Below, in pieces: positions 20,613-31,099 of a stretch of DNA of 64,000 bases. Source of the stretch: Tubulanus polymorphus (Eukaryota > Nemertea > Palaeonemertea > Tubulaniformes > Tubulanidae). The stretch is from contig NC_134032.1 of the NCBI RefSeq assembly GCF_964204645.1, forward strand, positions 4,180,916-4,244,915, in the 5' to 3' direction. The first letter of the stretch is position 1. Each line of letters begins with the position of its first letter. The notes below the pieces were generated by a model. The model was not told where the DNA came from and did no database searches. It was given only the letters and a program-made list of their open reading frames with translations. The position numbers and the translations under genes were made by a program.

Positions 20613-23600
20613 TATTTAGGATATAATAGAAAAAGGAAGATGGTTGTCATTTAATAGAATTCATTGAATCGGAATAATATTTAATAATTAAAAGAAAATA
20701 AAAAAAACAAAAAAAAATTGAAATCATGAAACCAAAGATATATTAAGCGATTAAAGGATAAGATATGATTCATTATCAATAAATTATCTGGACGGAATTA
20801 TTTATTGCTCTGCATAGATAGATAAACATAGTGAGATATTTAATCACGTGAATATTCTAAAGTATTTATAATATATGTATTACAGTAGTCTAATTGTTTT
20901 TTTTTCAAATTGAAAGATGACAGTACATAGAAGAACGTTTTGTTTTAATTAATGCACATTTAATTAAAACCATTTATTTTAATCGATAATTAATTCAATT
21001 TTTAATCAAATCATAATTAAGCTGAAAATCCTCAATTCAATAATAAGTTTTCATTCTTTCATTCTTTTTAATCGAAATAATATAAAATCTCAAATAACGT
21101 TTTCCTAGGAAACAGAGTTAATATTGGTTTCGGTGTTTTGAGCTAGTATGTATACATATATAGTAATCTGTTTCACTTATAAAATTGGCTGCCCGGTCTT
21201 GCAGGGCTACACGTAATAATAATTAGTATACCTTTTAGAATAATGTAGATTTAAAAACAACATTGAATCGGCAGCTTCTATTCACTACGCCTAATTTACA
21301 ACTTGATCGTCGAGTTATTTACCTAAGGTGAAGGTAACTTTTTCCTTCATGGAAGTCGGTATTGAAATAAGTAACACATCTTCCGAGATATAATGAGAGG
21401 TCATCTGTTGTTTTATTGGACTTTTTCACTACTGAGGGATGCGTGTTTACTAAAAACTACGAGATGTTGAACCGATTTAGTGGGATTCAATAATGGTAGA
21501 GGTGAACAAAATAGTAAAATCTTGAACGAGTAACCGAATCGGGAACAAGTTATACGTATTTCTTAATGGAAGGTATCATTTGAACAAGTAACCGAATCAA
21601 GAATAAGAAACGAGTAACTTACTTCACTTGGGTTTTGTTTTGGTGACAAATCGCGGATTTATACGAGCAATTCACGAAGCTGAAATAGGAAAAAACAAAT
21701 CGGTGATATTTTGACTGATTTTCAAAAATATTCTATTGCTCATAAAGGCTAGTAAACGTTAGTAGAGAATATCACAGTCCTACAGTTAGAAACAAGTTTT
21801 ATTGGTACCACATTCAAAATTGTAGTCGATAGCTATCAGGGTGTGATTTGAATGATGATAGATGTTTACAGAATGGTGACAGAAAGACCACTAGTTGTAC
21901 GACTTATCGATGCGAAACTAGAAATGGATACATCATCCACTGATTAATTTCAACAGATATATGAAACATGTTACTGAGGGTCTTACTGTTGATTACTGAT
22001 TAATTTGAACAGAAATATGACGTATGTTACTGAGGCACTTACTGTTGATCATTTTCTTTCATATTCCAATGAAGTTCATGAATATAGTCAATTTGTTACT
22101 GATAACACTATTCAGCCGTTGAGACTGTTCATAAGAAATAAAAACCCCGTAATATCACTGAAACTATACGATATACGTAGGTCTAGCAATAACTATCGCC
22201 TAAACCTGTCAATGACACCAACGGTTTCGATGTTTTTCAAACTTTGTAGCGGCTCGAATTAAACTTTATAGATAAATTCAAACCTTTCTTTTGTCCATTT
22301 TTATAAGCCGGACATTCTAATATATCTGAATGCTACAAGTTTCAGCTTTCAATGTTCTGTCGCCCACTGATTAAATTATTCATACTGTTTATCAATTCAG
22401 TTTGCATGGCTCTGATACAAATTGGTTGGAATTAGAATAAATGCGAGTGTTTCAGTTATTGCAAAGATAACGGACTCACAGAACTGCTGCATGTCATGAA
22501 AAGAATGCACCGTAGAACAGACAGCGACTGGAGCTAGCAGGGACAAATACCTCAGATAGATCTTTTCCCTTGGTCTTATTGATTTGAATGCGGAATAAAA
22601 TTGAATTTTCTGAAATTTGCTCAATTAATAAAAATGGATTTGCTGTCTAACCTTGTTCAATAAAGTAAAATTGAATTGAATTGGATTTGTTTTTTTTGCA
22701 GAATAAAATTTCATTGAATTTGTAGTTTGAGCACATGGCTAATTAGCATATCAAGGTCATCCACCCGATTTGAGAAAAAGCTATTTTTCCCGGAATTCTG
22801 TGGTGCTAATAAAAATATTCCTCCCAGAAACCAAATCAACTAAAGATTTCACAGAAATCGATATTGAAATATAATTTTAGATCATAAAATGAAACCCAGA
22901 ATTAAAACGGTAGACAATACCGCGGGTTCACGTGAACACCTGCTGATCTCTACGGCTAAGCCAATCATAGAGGAGTCTTTGCTTTCTGATTGGCGTTTTT
23001 AAACAGATATTTTTGCGATCAGATTTTTCAGATCAGAAAAAGCTCATACAAATTTTAACGAGGCCTTCTTTCATGGATGATAATGCTTAAATGAATGATT
23101 TGTATGAATATATGCCCAGTTGCACTGTCAAAGAGCCTCATCTGGAAACCATGTCATTCAAATTTGCTCCATTTGTAAAGTAATAGTCTCAGCCTACGGC
23201 CTTCCTTTATTGCACACTTGCACACTCACCCTGCCCCCTTTTTGGTATAATAATGTAACTTTATTGTTTATGTCCGGCATGTGCATTTTGGTTTCGTTCT
23301 TTTTGTAAATTTTCCTAAAATGTGCATTCGTGCGCGGTGGCAAATCATTATGTAATGTATATAATTTCATAAAGGTAATAAACTTATGCTATAAAAAACG
23401 AACTGATATATACGGAACTGACTCTGTCAACACTCGTAAAAATACGTCAATGTTACATAAAAAATCTTTTGATTTCTAGTTCTTCCTTTATGTTCTTTAT
23501 AAAAACTTTACTGAGATTCAGTATTTTCTTGTTTACTGGAAGTTTTCTAAGAACTCGCTCTGGTGAGCTTTGAGATCATATTGTAAGCAGGACAGACAAT

Positions 23601-23821
23601 CTTTTATTTGTTACAAGAAAAGTCTACTTTTCTTATCTTTTTTTAGATTCCGAAATCATAAATCCGAAGCAACGTCACATAGTGACTGGTCGGTCGAGAT
23701 TTTGTTTAAATCAAAGTATCTATTTGTAGGTGTAGACCTTGCCGAGACATCACTATCGAGTCCGCGCATGCGCTATGGAAGTTGAAATTGTTTTGAAGGA
23801 TTCAATACCATTATTTGTTAA

Positions 23822-23840
23822 AGGGTAACTGACACTTTTT
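23822..23840 (+). repeat. Left 19-bp terminal inverted repeat
   Basis: Begins directly after TTAA and is identical to the reverse complement of 31077-31095. Confidence 0.92.
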
Positions 23841-24104
23841 TTTTATTTCAAAATTCGATAAGTTCTATCGAACTAAGGAAGACTTTGAAATAGTTCTGTT
23901 CAAAAATGTGTAGTTTCCGCGAAAATCGTGATTTTGTAAGACAACTTTTGACCTCATTTCGTTGTATACATCGCGTTAGAAATCATCGGCAATTTCCGTC
24001 GATCTCCGGCGCTGTGACGTCAATAAAGTGAGCACTGAAAATTTTCTTCTATGAGATAACGTTGCGTTTTTACTACTCGGCGTGTTTTCACTGCTTTTTC
24101 TCAA

Positions 24105-26694
24105 ATGCCAAATCGTTGTGTTTGCTTTGGGTGCGATTATTCGGATAGGGGTATATTTCTTTTTCCGAAGAATCCTGTTCTTCGAGAAAAATGGGCTTCT
24201 TTTGTAGGTTTAAAGCGATTGAATTGGAGCGGCCCAACGTCGAATAGCGTCGTGTGTTACCGGCATTTTACCAACGATGATTTCGTTAATAAAATGCAGT
24301 ATGATTTCACAATTTGCAAAGAGGTAAGTTTCATTCAGTCATCTTAACATTTATTCGAGACATGGTTTGAGAATAATTATTGTATGGGCTTGAAAATCAC
24401 TGTTAAAAGGGTCGCATTTTCAAGTCCAATTCAAATCAATAAAATTTATTTTTTGCACGCGCGGTATCCAATTCATAATTTTTTATGTCAAAATGCCGTT
24501 TAACTTTTGTTTGCTAAGCGTGATTGTAAAACCATGCCTTCTAGGTCAGCTTACATCGTGTGACAATAGAAACATCTTTTCATTGAACTACTACTATAGG
24601 CCACAGTGCATTGGCCATCGTACAATAGGCTTTTATTGTCATTGTGAGTGCCTTACTTCACTCACTAACTACAATAACAAAATGAATATTTCACGAGCCT
24701 TGTGAATTAACGGTTGCCTTTTGCTTGAAATAGATTGTTGCTGAAACAAGGAGCCGTGCCATCGATCCACACTGTGATAGAAACCCCTGAATCTACATCT
24801 CAACCAGAGGATTTCTTCTCGCCACCACGAAAGCCTGGACGAAAAGTGTTTGAGAAGAGGGAGAGACGGCGAGTCATTGCTGAGACTGAGAGCCAGGTTT
24901 TGCATAATCTTCAACCAAATTTGGTTGAAGATTATGCAAAACCTGGTGAAGATGACGGCGGGGAAGTGTATGCGGAACCCGGTATCAAATCAGAGTTCGA
25001 GGCGACAAGAGAATTTGCTGTGCAGGCTGAACCGGATTGTAAATCTCGAGGTAGGATTTTCATGATGGTATGGTGTATCATTGTCATTCAGTTTTGAATA
25101 TATCACTGTAATCATTGAATTTCATGTTATTTAATGATAATTTTTTCTAGGGATGCAAACGCTGAAAGAAACTGCACAGGTGAAGACCAAAATTGTGTAC
25201 CGCATCAAACCTAAGATTATCTACAGAACGCCATTTAAGGCTCAGCGTTCAGTTGGAATCCAGGAAAATGCATTGAGTGAGTATTCTTTATTCAGTCTAT
25301 ATCGTATTATGGTACGGCTTGTATTATGGGGTTTTTTATGATATCATCTATTCTCCCTATCTATTTAATCCTACTACTGTGATTGGTCTGTTTTAGCCCG
25401 AAACATTGGTATTCAATGTAAGCGACCTGCTGAAGAACTTACAAATACCTCAAAAGCCATTTGTATTGGAGAAGAATCAGATTTAGGGAGTGACAGTGAA
25501 GATGATGACTATCATCCAGATTCGGCAGAAGAGTCAGAGATGGACAGTGACTCTGAGGATGATTCTGAAGGCAGAGTTATGTTTGAAGAAATGAGGTTAG
25601 TAAAGTATAATATTTTAATCATGAATGAACGTTGTTAAAAGTAAGTTCAAAAATTCTTTGTGTAGAATTTACATATCACTCACGGAATCAAAAATGAGAC
25701 GAAATACTAATTTTTCATTTCAAGGTATAACTAAGAAACTAGAAATAATGTCAAGGAAAAAGGAATGTGAAGAAATCAAGGATTGGATAAAGTCAATAAA
25801 ATGTCATTTGTACTGGTGCGCTGCATCATCATCACCCAGGGATAAAGAAGGCATCAGTAAAAAATGGTCATCAGCAGTCAAACACATCCAAGACAATCAT
25901 GAAGACTGCAGCCATGAACCCATAACATCAGAAAAGAAATGGCTTTATCCAGGTAAGATATTATCTATTGCAACTACTGAATCAGAAATTATATCTAATT
26001 TCATGTGATGAAACATTTGATGTACTATTTACAGGATCTTTGGTTGGTGATTCTATGCAAAAATATCTGACGAATACACGGGTTATAAATAAAGTGAAGA
26101 TGATGTCACCATACGGCCAGACCAGTAAACTGGAGTGTCTTCACAGTTTATTCAATCATTTTGCCCCGAAGATGATTCAGTTTTCTTACAATGGAATGAC
26201 AAGCAGGTAAGCAAAGTATATAACAATTGAGTGATTTCTATTTTTTCATACATATGTCCCTGCTAAGACTTATATCAATGTCTTATGTCTTCTCTTAGGT
26301 TACAAATAGCTGCCCTACATTTCAATGAGAATAGTGACAGAATACAAGGCACAAAGATTGATGGGACAAAAAAATATAGCATTGTCTATCCAAAATACAA
26401 GGACACCCACACATTACGAAAACTACTCACTGATGCCACTTATGGTGAATATTAAAGTCATTAACTAAACTTATGTAAATAATTCATTACCAAACACATT
26501 GTTGGCTAACAGTGTTTTTTATTTCAGAATATGTCGACATTTGCTGGAACAAGATACTCGAGGACGTGGAAGAAGCAGATAGGCCGAGGAAAATAATCAC
26601 AGTACCACCAAATCTCACATCAAACAAAGAAAAAATCACCAAAGAGGAAGCCATCGCAATGCACAGGACAAGATTCAAAAAAACTAATAGATGA
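24105..26694 (+). CDS. THAP-domain transposase, catalytic core exons missing
   Basis: Exons: 24105-24323 (THAP C2CH zinc finger: CVCFGC, FPKNP, W, VCYRHF), 24734-25050 (LLKQGAVPSIH, the usual THAP tail, then basic linker), 25151-25276, 25397-25595 (acidic), about 25725-25952 (IKDWIKSIKCHLYWCAASS, HIQDNHEDCSH), 26035-26206 (SKLECLHSLFNHFAPKMIQFSYNGM), 26299-26444 (LQIAALHFNEN), 26528-26694 (stop TGA). The C-terminal exons join in perfect phase. Relatives of this family, as I recall them, have about 200 residues with the catalytic acidic residues between the acidic exon and KKLE...HLYWCA. Here that gap is only about 130 bp, and the phases (2 versus 1) do not match. Exon 1 to exon 2 also carries one surplus base. 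The likely role was DNA binding and cleavage for the element; this copy looks defective. Confidence 0.75.
24893..24946. repeat. Perfect 54-bp palindrome inside a coding exon
   Basis: 24893-24919 is followed with no spacer by its exact reverse complement, 24920-24946. It lies in the second THAP-gene exon and stays in frame (QVLHNLQPNLVEDYAKPG). It would form a 27-bp hairpin in RNA or a cruciform in DNA. Confidence 0.95.
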
Positions 26695-27384
26695 TTGAAT
26701 GGTAAGTCTCTTGACATTTGTATTGAAGGTATAATTTCATTTAAAATTGTAATACATGCACATGAAAACATGACAATTATATTGATTTTCTTAAAAAATA
26801 CATTCTTTTTAGGTCTGCGGAAAAAATGATGACCCGAAGTGATGATTTAATTCGAAAAATAATGTACGAAGAAATATATTTGAAATTTGGCAGTTCAAGA
26901 TACCGAGTGCGTTTTATTTCAACATCAGGAATCATGATATATCTTGTATTCGTTTTATAATTCAACCTAAAATATTTTTCATGTCTTTTTCAGGTGATAA
27001 AGACAAAATATCTACATTTGCATGGGAAGATTAATGGTGAAACTACAAGTCTAAGTGAAAGTTGTAGACACCAGTTCACTCAATAAATGATCTGTAGAAA
27101 ATTGATAGGAAACTGAAAATAAAATTATTGATCTGCTTAAGCATAACAAAACTGCTCCTTACTTGAACAATTAATTGCGATCAGATGTTTAAATTAGAAC
27201 TCAATGGATTGAAAGCAAAACGTTTTATACATTATAAATATGCAATAAAATTTATATTTTATATCTAAGCGATGTCATTGTTTTATTAAAATATCTGTAA
27301 GAAAAGCACAAGTTAAGAAGAATATATAAACATCGTTAGAATTTTTAAGTTGAATTCTTCTATTTTAATTCATTATGGTCCATC

Positions 27385-27445
27385 TGTGACAGTGGTATTA
27401 TTGAGTTTCAACAGCAGTCTCAATTCATAGGCAGTGCTGCCATCT
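27385..27445 (+). repeat. Perfect 61-bp inverted repeat, left copy
   Basis: Exact reverse complement of 29868-29928. The right copy contains the stop and last codons of the minus-strand ballast-like gene, so this left copy is a displaced duplicate of that gene's 3' end. Confidence 0.95.
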
Positions 27446-27687
27446 TCTAACGATATCATAAACTATTCCGCATTCATTATCCAACTCATTCAACAGTGCC
27501 ATCTTTCGTGATAAAACTTTCGAACTTTGTTCCAGCGTCAGCTTTCATATAACTTTTTGTACTGAGATTGAACCTTAGGAAAATTACGACTAATGCGCGT
27601 CAGTTGCTCGTAAGTATTTGCTTCTGCGAGCAACGACTGCCGCTGAAGAACATAATTCAAAGTTAATGTTACATTTTTCTGGGAAGC

Positions 27688-28003
27688 TGTCACGTATAAT
27701 GTCCTTTTGTAATTATTTCGGTTGAATAATGATATTTTTATGGGCAACGCTGTTGCGCTAACGACAAATTAACGGGCTTTGGCAATGTCGTTCGCTAATG
27801 AGATGGGTTGGAGAATTGACTATATATACTGGGGTTTTTTGGACCGTGGGGGAGACCGCTAGAAATTTTTAGATCGTTGAGATCAGTTCGTGAAATAAAA
27901 GTAATTTTGAAGACAGGAACTCTGTGTGTTGCGACTCGTTTATTCTTGGACGTTTGTTAACATTCTATCACTCAAGTGGAATTCAAAGATCCCGATAGTG
28001 ACA
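27688..28003 (+). mobile_element. Gypsy-like 5' LTR
   Basis: Bounded by TGTCAC...GTGACA, 316 bp, with a TATATATA box near 27820 and AATAAA near 27893. It is followed two bases later by TGGTGGAGAACC, a plausible tRNA primer-binding site, and by the gag ORF. No matching 3' LTR was found before the inverted repeat, so the element is truncated. Confidence 0.55.
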
Positions 28004-28286
28004 AATGGTGGAGAACCTGGCGGGCATTTTACTTGAGTGAGGTATCGAGCTATTTAACAAAACCAACGGAAACAAAGATAATTCACTGGAACAATACACG
28101 AAGTAGGAACTCGAGAAACGCACGGAAAATGGATTTTGGTAAATATTGAACAATACTTGTTATTTAATTTTGATTTCGTCGTGTGCGTAGAACAATTTTC
28201 TGTGGATAGACCGAATATTTTGCTGTCTCCTCCGGTCTATCGTACATTTAATTGACTTAATATTGAAGAACCTAGAAATTATTTGA

Positions 28287-29264
28287 TTGAATTTGTGTAT
28301 GCCGGTCGAAACGAGGTCTGGAATGGACCGCGCTTTGGCAGATAGACTAGCTGAAATGACAGCCAAAATTGACGATAAGCCAATGGGCATGACTCGTCTA
28401 CAACCGCCACAGTTTACCGGTACGGTAAGCGAAGACGCTAATATTTGGTGGCGGCGGTTCACCCAATATTCTACTTTCATGGGCTGGACCAATGAGAAGA
28501 AACTTAAAGCAGTGGGGCTGTTTTTAGATGGACTTGCTTCGGCTTGGTATTGGACCGTGGTCGAGGCAAGCAAGTCAAAAGACGCAACCGTTAAGACAAC
28601 GGCGAATAGTATCTTATCAGATATTGACAACTTTGAAAGGGAATTCAAAAAGAAATTCGATTCTGGATCAATGAAATGGGTGCGTGAGCAAAGTTTAATG
28701 AACAGAAAACAATTACCGGGGGAATCGTTGGACGTCTATCTTCAAGACATCCAAATACGTTCGGCGGCTCTTGAAAAGAACGATCATGATTTAATGGTCC
28801 TATTTATCAATGGCTTGGCGGACAATTTGAGAGCGTTTGTCGTATCTAGATCACCAACAACTATGGACGAAGCCGAACAATACGCGCGCTTGTATGAATC
28901 CGTGTTGGCGCTGCAGGCGAAACCGCCTCCAATTGCCGGCATCATATCATCCACTGAGAACCGAAATGAAATTTCGGATCTCAGGGATGAAATCAGGAAT
29001 TTAAGCCGGGAAGTCTCGAGACTTCAGGTACAGGTCCGGAGGCAGGATAATAACCTGCCGCCACGAAACTTCAGATCTGCTTCCGGATCTGTAGTTTGTG
29101 GTAGATGCAATCGAGTTGGGCATCACGAACGTAATTGTTTTAGGCAGAACGGTAGTTATCGGCCGGATAGACGGTTTAATAATTCTAACAATAATTTCGG
29201 TAATCGTTCCAACGATAATCCTAATAGATTCAGGCCGGGAAACAACCCCAGGCCCGGATTTTAG
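28287..29264 (+). CDS. Retrotransposon gag with CCHC zinc knuckle
   Basis: The 325-codon ORF has a capsid-like region (FTGTVSEDANIWWRRFTQYSTFMGW, then FLDGLASAWYW, then LPGESLDVYLQDI). This is the Ty3/Gypsy gag-type 'F.G....a..Wl..f......W' pattern. A coiled region (DLRDEIRNLSREVSRLQVQVR) precedes the zinc knuckle CGRCNRVGHHERNC and an Asn/Arg/Pro-rich tail. In-frame translation may start at MPVETRSGM (codon 5). The gag appears intact, but no protease or RT follows, so the element lost pol. Confidence 0.85.
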   Translation: MNLCMPVETRSGMDRALADRLAEMTAKIDDKPMGMTRLQPPQFTGTVSEDANIWWRRFTQYSTFMGWTNEKKLKAVGLFLDGLASAWYWTVVEASKSKDATVKTTANSILSDIDNFEREFKKKFDSGSMKWVREQSLMNRKQLPGESLDVYLQDIQIRSAALEKNDHDLMVLFINGLADNLRAFVVSRSPTTMDEAEQYARLYESVLALQAKPPPIAGIISSTENRNEISDLRDEIRNLSREVSRLQVQVRRQDNNLPPRNFRSASGSVVCGRCNRVGHHERNCFRQNGSYRPDRRFNNSNNNFGNRSNDNPNRFRPGNNPRPGF

Positions 29265-29301
29265 GGGATGATTCCGAGCCAAAACATTCGTTTACAAAAG
29301 G

Positions 29302-29867
29302 TTGCCTAATATATTCATCAGAGATTTTACTGTTTTAATTCCTGCTTTGTTTCTCGTGTTGTTGTTCCTATTCTTTGTACGTGAGTCTGTCACGATGTCG
29401 TTAATCGTTCATCTTCCACGCGTGAATGGAGAATTCGAGGCAGGCATAGCAGCCGGCGTCGATCCCCGTCTCGCCGACACTGACAAGCTCCCGATACATA
29501 ACGCTGGAGATCACCAGGAAGCAAAGTCCATCGCCTGTGCATGGCTCTACCACAAGTATCGAGCATCAGCAAGCGATGAGGTACTTGCAGTTTTGATGGG
29601 AGGAGTCATAGGTGGTCTGGACCTAGGGCTTTTCTCTAATGCGGATGGAGACGTGCTTGTGTCCAACCATGCTACTATATCGGCAACCGCACCAGAGCTG
29701 GAGACGTTTGTTAAGGATAAAGTTAGCATGGACGCTGTCCGTAAAGGAGTTACTTTGGCCATAGCTACAAAGGCAACTTGGTGGGCCATGAACCACCACA
29801 CAGGCCAGGGCCGAGCGCAGGGCTACGCGAGAAAAGTGATGAGCACCTTTTTTGGAGAATCCAACGT
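29302..29867 (+). CDS. Unidentified ORF (hydrophobic start, then conserved-looking globular region)
   Basis: The frame opens after gag with a membrane-like stretch (VLIPALFLVLLFLFF), but a more natural start is the Met at about 29395 (MSLIVHLPRVNGEFEAG). The region to about 29855 (DHQEAKSIACAWLYHKYRAS, ATWWAMNHHTGQG, GYARKVMSTFFG) looks like genuine protein. It is cut off where the 61-bp inverted repeat begins; codons after that are antisense to the ballast-like gene. The composition and the 'NHHTGQG..GYA.KVM' block faintly recall nucleoproteins of negative-strand RNA viruses found as genomic fossils. That is weak memory, not evidence. Otherwise unrecognised. Confidence 0.4.
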
Positions 29868-29928
29868 AGATGGCAGCACTGCCTATGAATTGAGACTGCT
29901 GTTGAAACTCAATAATACCACTGTCACA
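29868..29928 (-). repeat. Perfect 61-bp inverted repeat, right copy
   Basis: Pairs exactly with 27385-27445. Together the two enclose 2.42 kb that is foreign to the TTAA transposon. Confidence 0.95.
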
Positions 29929-30870
29929 CATCAATCGACACATTACGAAATCCTTTATATACATGGTCCTCCTCATAACCGTCCTCAGGGAAATGTGCGC
30001 GGATGCACGAAACGACACAAGCAGGCAAAATTCTCCTATTTTCCTTGCCCAAATATCCCCAACACCACCGAACAAATGATCTGTATGCTACATGTCTTAA
30101 TTTCGCATTTGCTGGCCCTTCAAAACTTTTCCGTCCGTACTGCCGTTTAAATTCGGTCCACATCAGCTGCAGGACCCAAGGGTTCAAACAGATCGAAGCG
30201 AAAGCTGCTGTGTCCGTCATGCAGGTCTCTTCATTTTGTCCGGACTCCTCCCAAACCCATTCCAGTCTTCTTTTCACGACATCAATCTCCATACAGCACA
30301 CACACTCTTGCTCCGTCTCTAAGATCTGACAGTGTCCACATTGGCACCTAAAAAGATTATCCATAAAAATATTTTTAAGGTATGGATATAGGTATCTACT
30401 TGTTGTAAGCCTATGCTGATGCAATGCAGTGCAAGAATAGTCCAGCAGTGCCAGCACAACGACGTTGAATCGCACTGAGCTTTTGAAACGAACATGATAA
30501 GATTCTCTCAACTTCGCCAACAAAGCTCAAAAACCCATAATTAAATCTACGGCTTAATGAATCTTAAAATATATATTTTTAAGTTAATTGTTATATGAAC
30601 ATACCACTGATTCAGATTATCCAGCTCCAAACGGTTTATTCGGCCTTCGTCGTCGTCTCCCTCTGCCTCCGGTCTGGGTCCATCGCCGTTTCGCTTCGGT
30701 TCTGCCTCTGGTTCGTATAAATACGGCCCGATCATTAATTCCTCTTCGTCACTTGTTTCCTGCCATTCAAAATCACTAAGCGATTTATCTGAATTTGATG
30801 CCGAAGTGGCATTAAATTCAGATGAATCGCTCCCATTGTCCGATTCTCTATTCATTTCTATAGACGCCAT
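29924..30870 (-). CDS. P2X7 ballast-like (Cys-rich zinc-domain) protein, two exons
   Basis: Exon 1 is 30870-30605 (ATG; acidic, Ser-rich, with GPYLYEPEAEP). Exon 2 is 30347-29924. The splice (GTATGT donor, TTTTTAG acceptor, phase 2) completes the Trp codon to give W-CQCGHCQ, then ECVCCMEID, CLNPWVL, HVAYRSFVRWCWGYLGKENRRILPACVV and IRAHFPEDGY. This Cys/Trp pattern is that of the cytoplasmic 'ballast' domain of vertebrate P2X7 receptors and of many stand-alone invertebrate proteins. There is no P2X channel part: no transmembrane segments, about 229 aa in total. It is encoded inside the TTAA transposon, facing the THAP gene, and appears intact. Confidence 0.85.
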
Positions 30871-31076
30871 TATTGAGTCGCTGCCTTTAATGACGTAGTT
30901 CTATAAATAGCCCGCAGTACACGTGTTTTTCCGGAACGATGTAAACAAAACGAGGCGCGCGAAAATCAAAATCATCAAATATCATTATAAATTGAAATTT
31001 TTTCCGATCTTTCAAATTGTCAATCTCAATAGTATACTATAATGAATCATTTTATTCCAAAAGTAGAAAATTCTTG

Positions 31077-31095
31077 AAAAAGTGTCAGTTACCCT
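31077..31095 (-). repeat. Right 19-bp terminal inverted repeat
   Basis: Followed directly by TTAA (31096-31099), completing the target-site duplication. Confidence 0.92.
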
Positions 31096-31099
31096 TTAA

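Larger units (their letters stand above)
18107..23817. other. Large gene-poor interval
   Basis: About 5.7 kb without a supported gene. It holds two small dispersed repeat families (19018-19090/20167-20232 and 19111-19340), an AT-rich coding relic (20400-20612), an AT-rich block to about 21100, and a TTGAATTGAATTG tail at about 22660-22685 like SINE/LINE 3' ends. Short ORFs (for example 22005-22262) show no domain pattern. Confidence 0.5.
23822..31095. mobile_element. 7.3-kb TTAA/TIR DNA transposon (Kolobok-like) with THAP transposase and P2X7-ballast-like gene
   Basis: The left end AGGGTAACTGACACTTTTT (23822-23840) is repeated exactly inverted at 31077-31095, and both ends are flanked by TTAA (23818-23821, 31096-31099). 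TTAA duplication with a THAP-containing transposase fits the Kolobok superfamily; piggyBac also uses TTAA but has no THAP domain and a different transposase. Two genes converge: THAP/transposase (24105-26694, plus) and the ballast-like protein (29924-30870, minus). Between them lies a 2.4-kb nested or rearranged segment. The transposase lacks its catalytic exons, so the copy is probably not autonomous. Confidence 0.85.

Noticed and set aside
23822-31095. piggyBac assignment from the TTAA duplication
   Set aside because: The encoded protein has a THAP finger and HLYWCA/FSYNGM blocks, not a piggyBac transposase.
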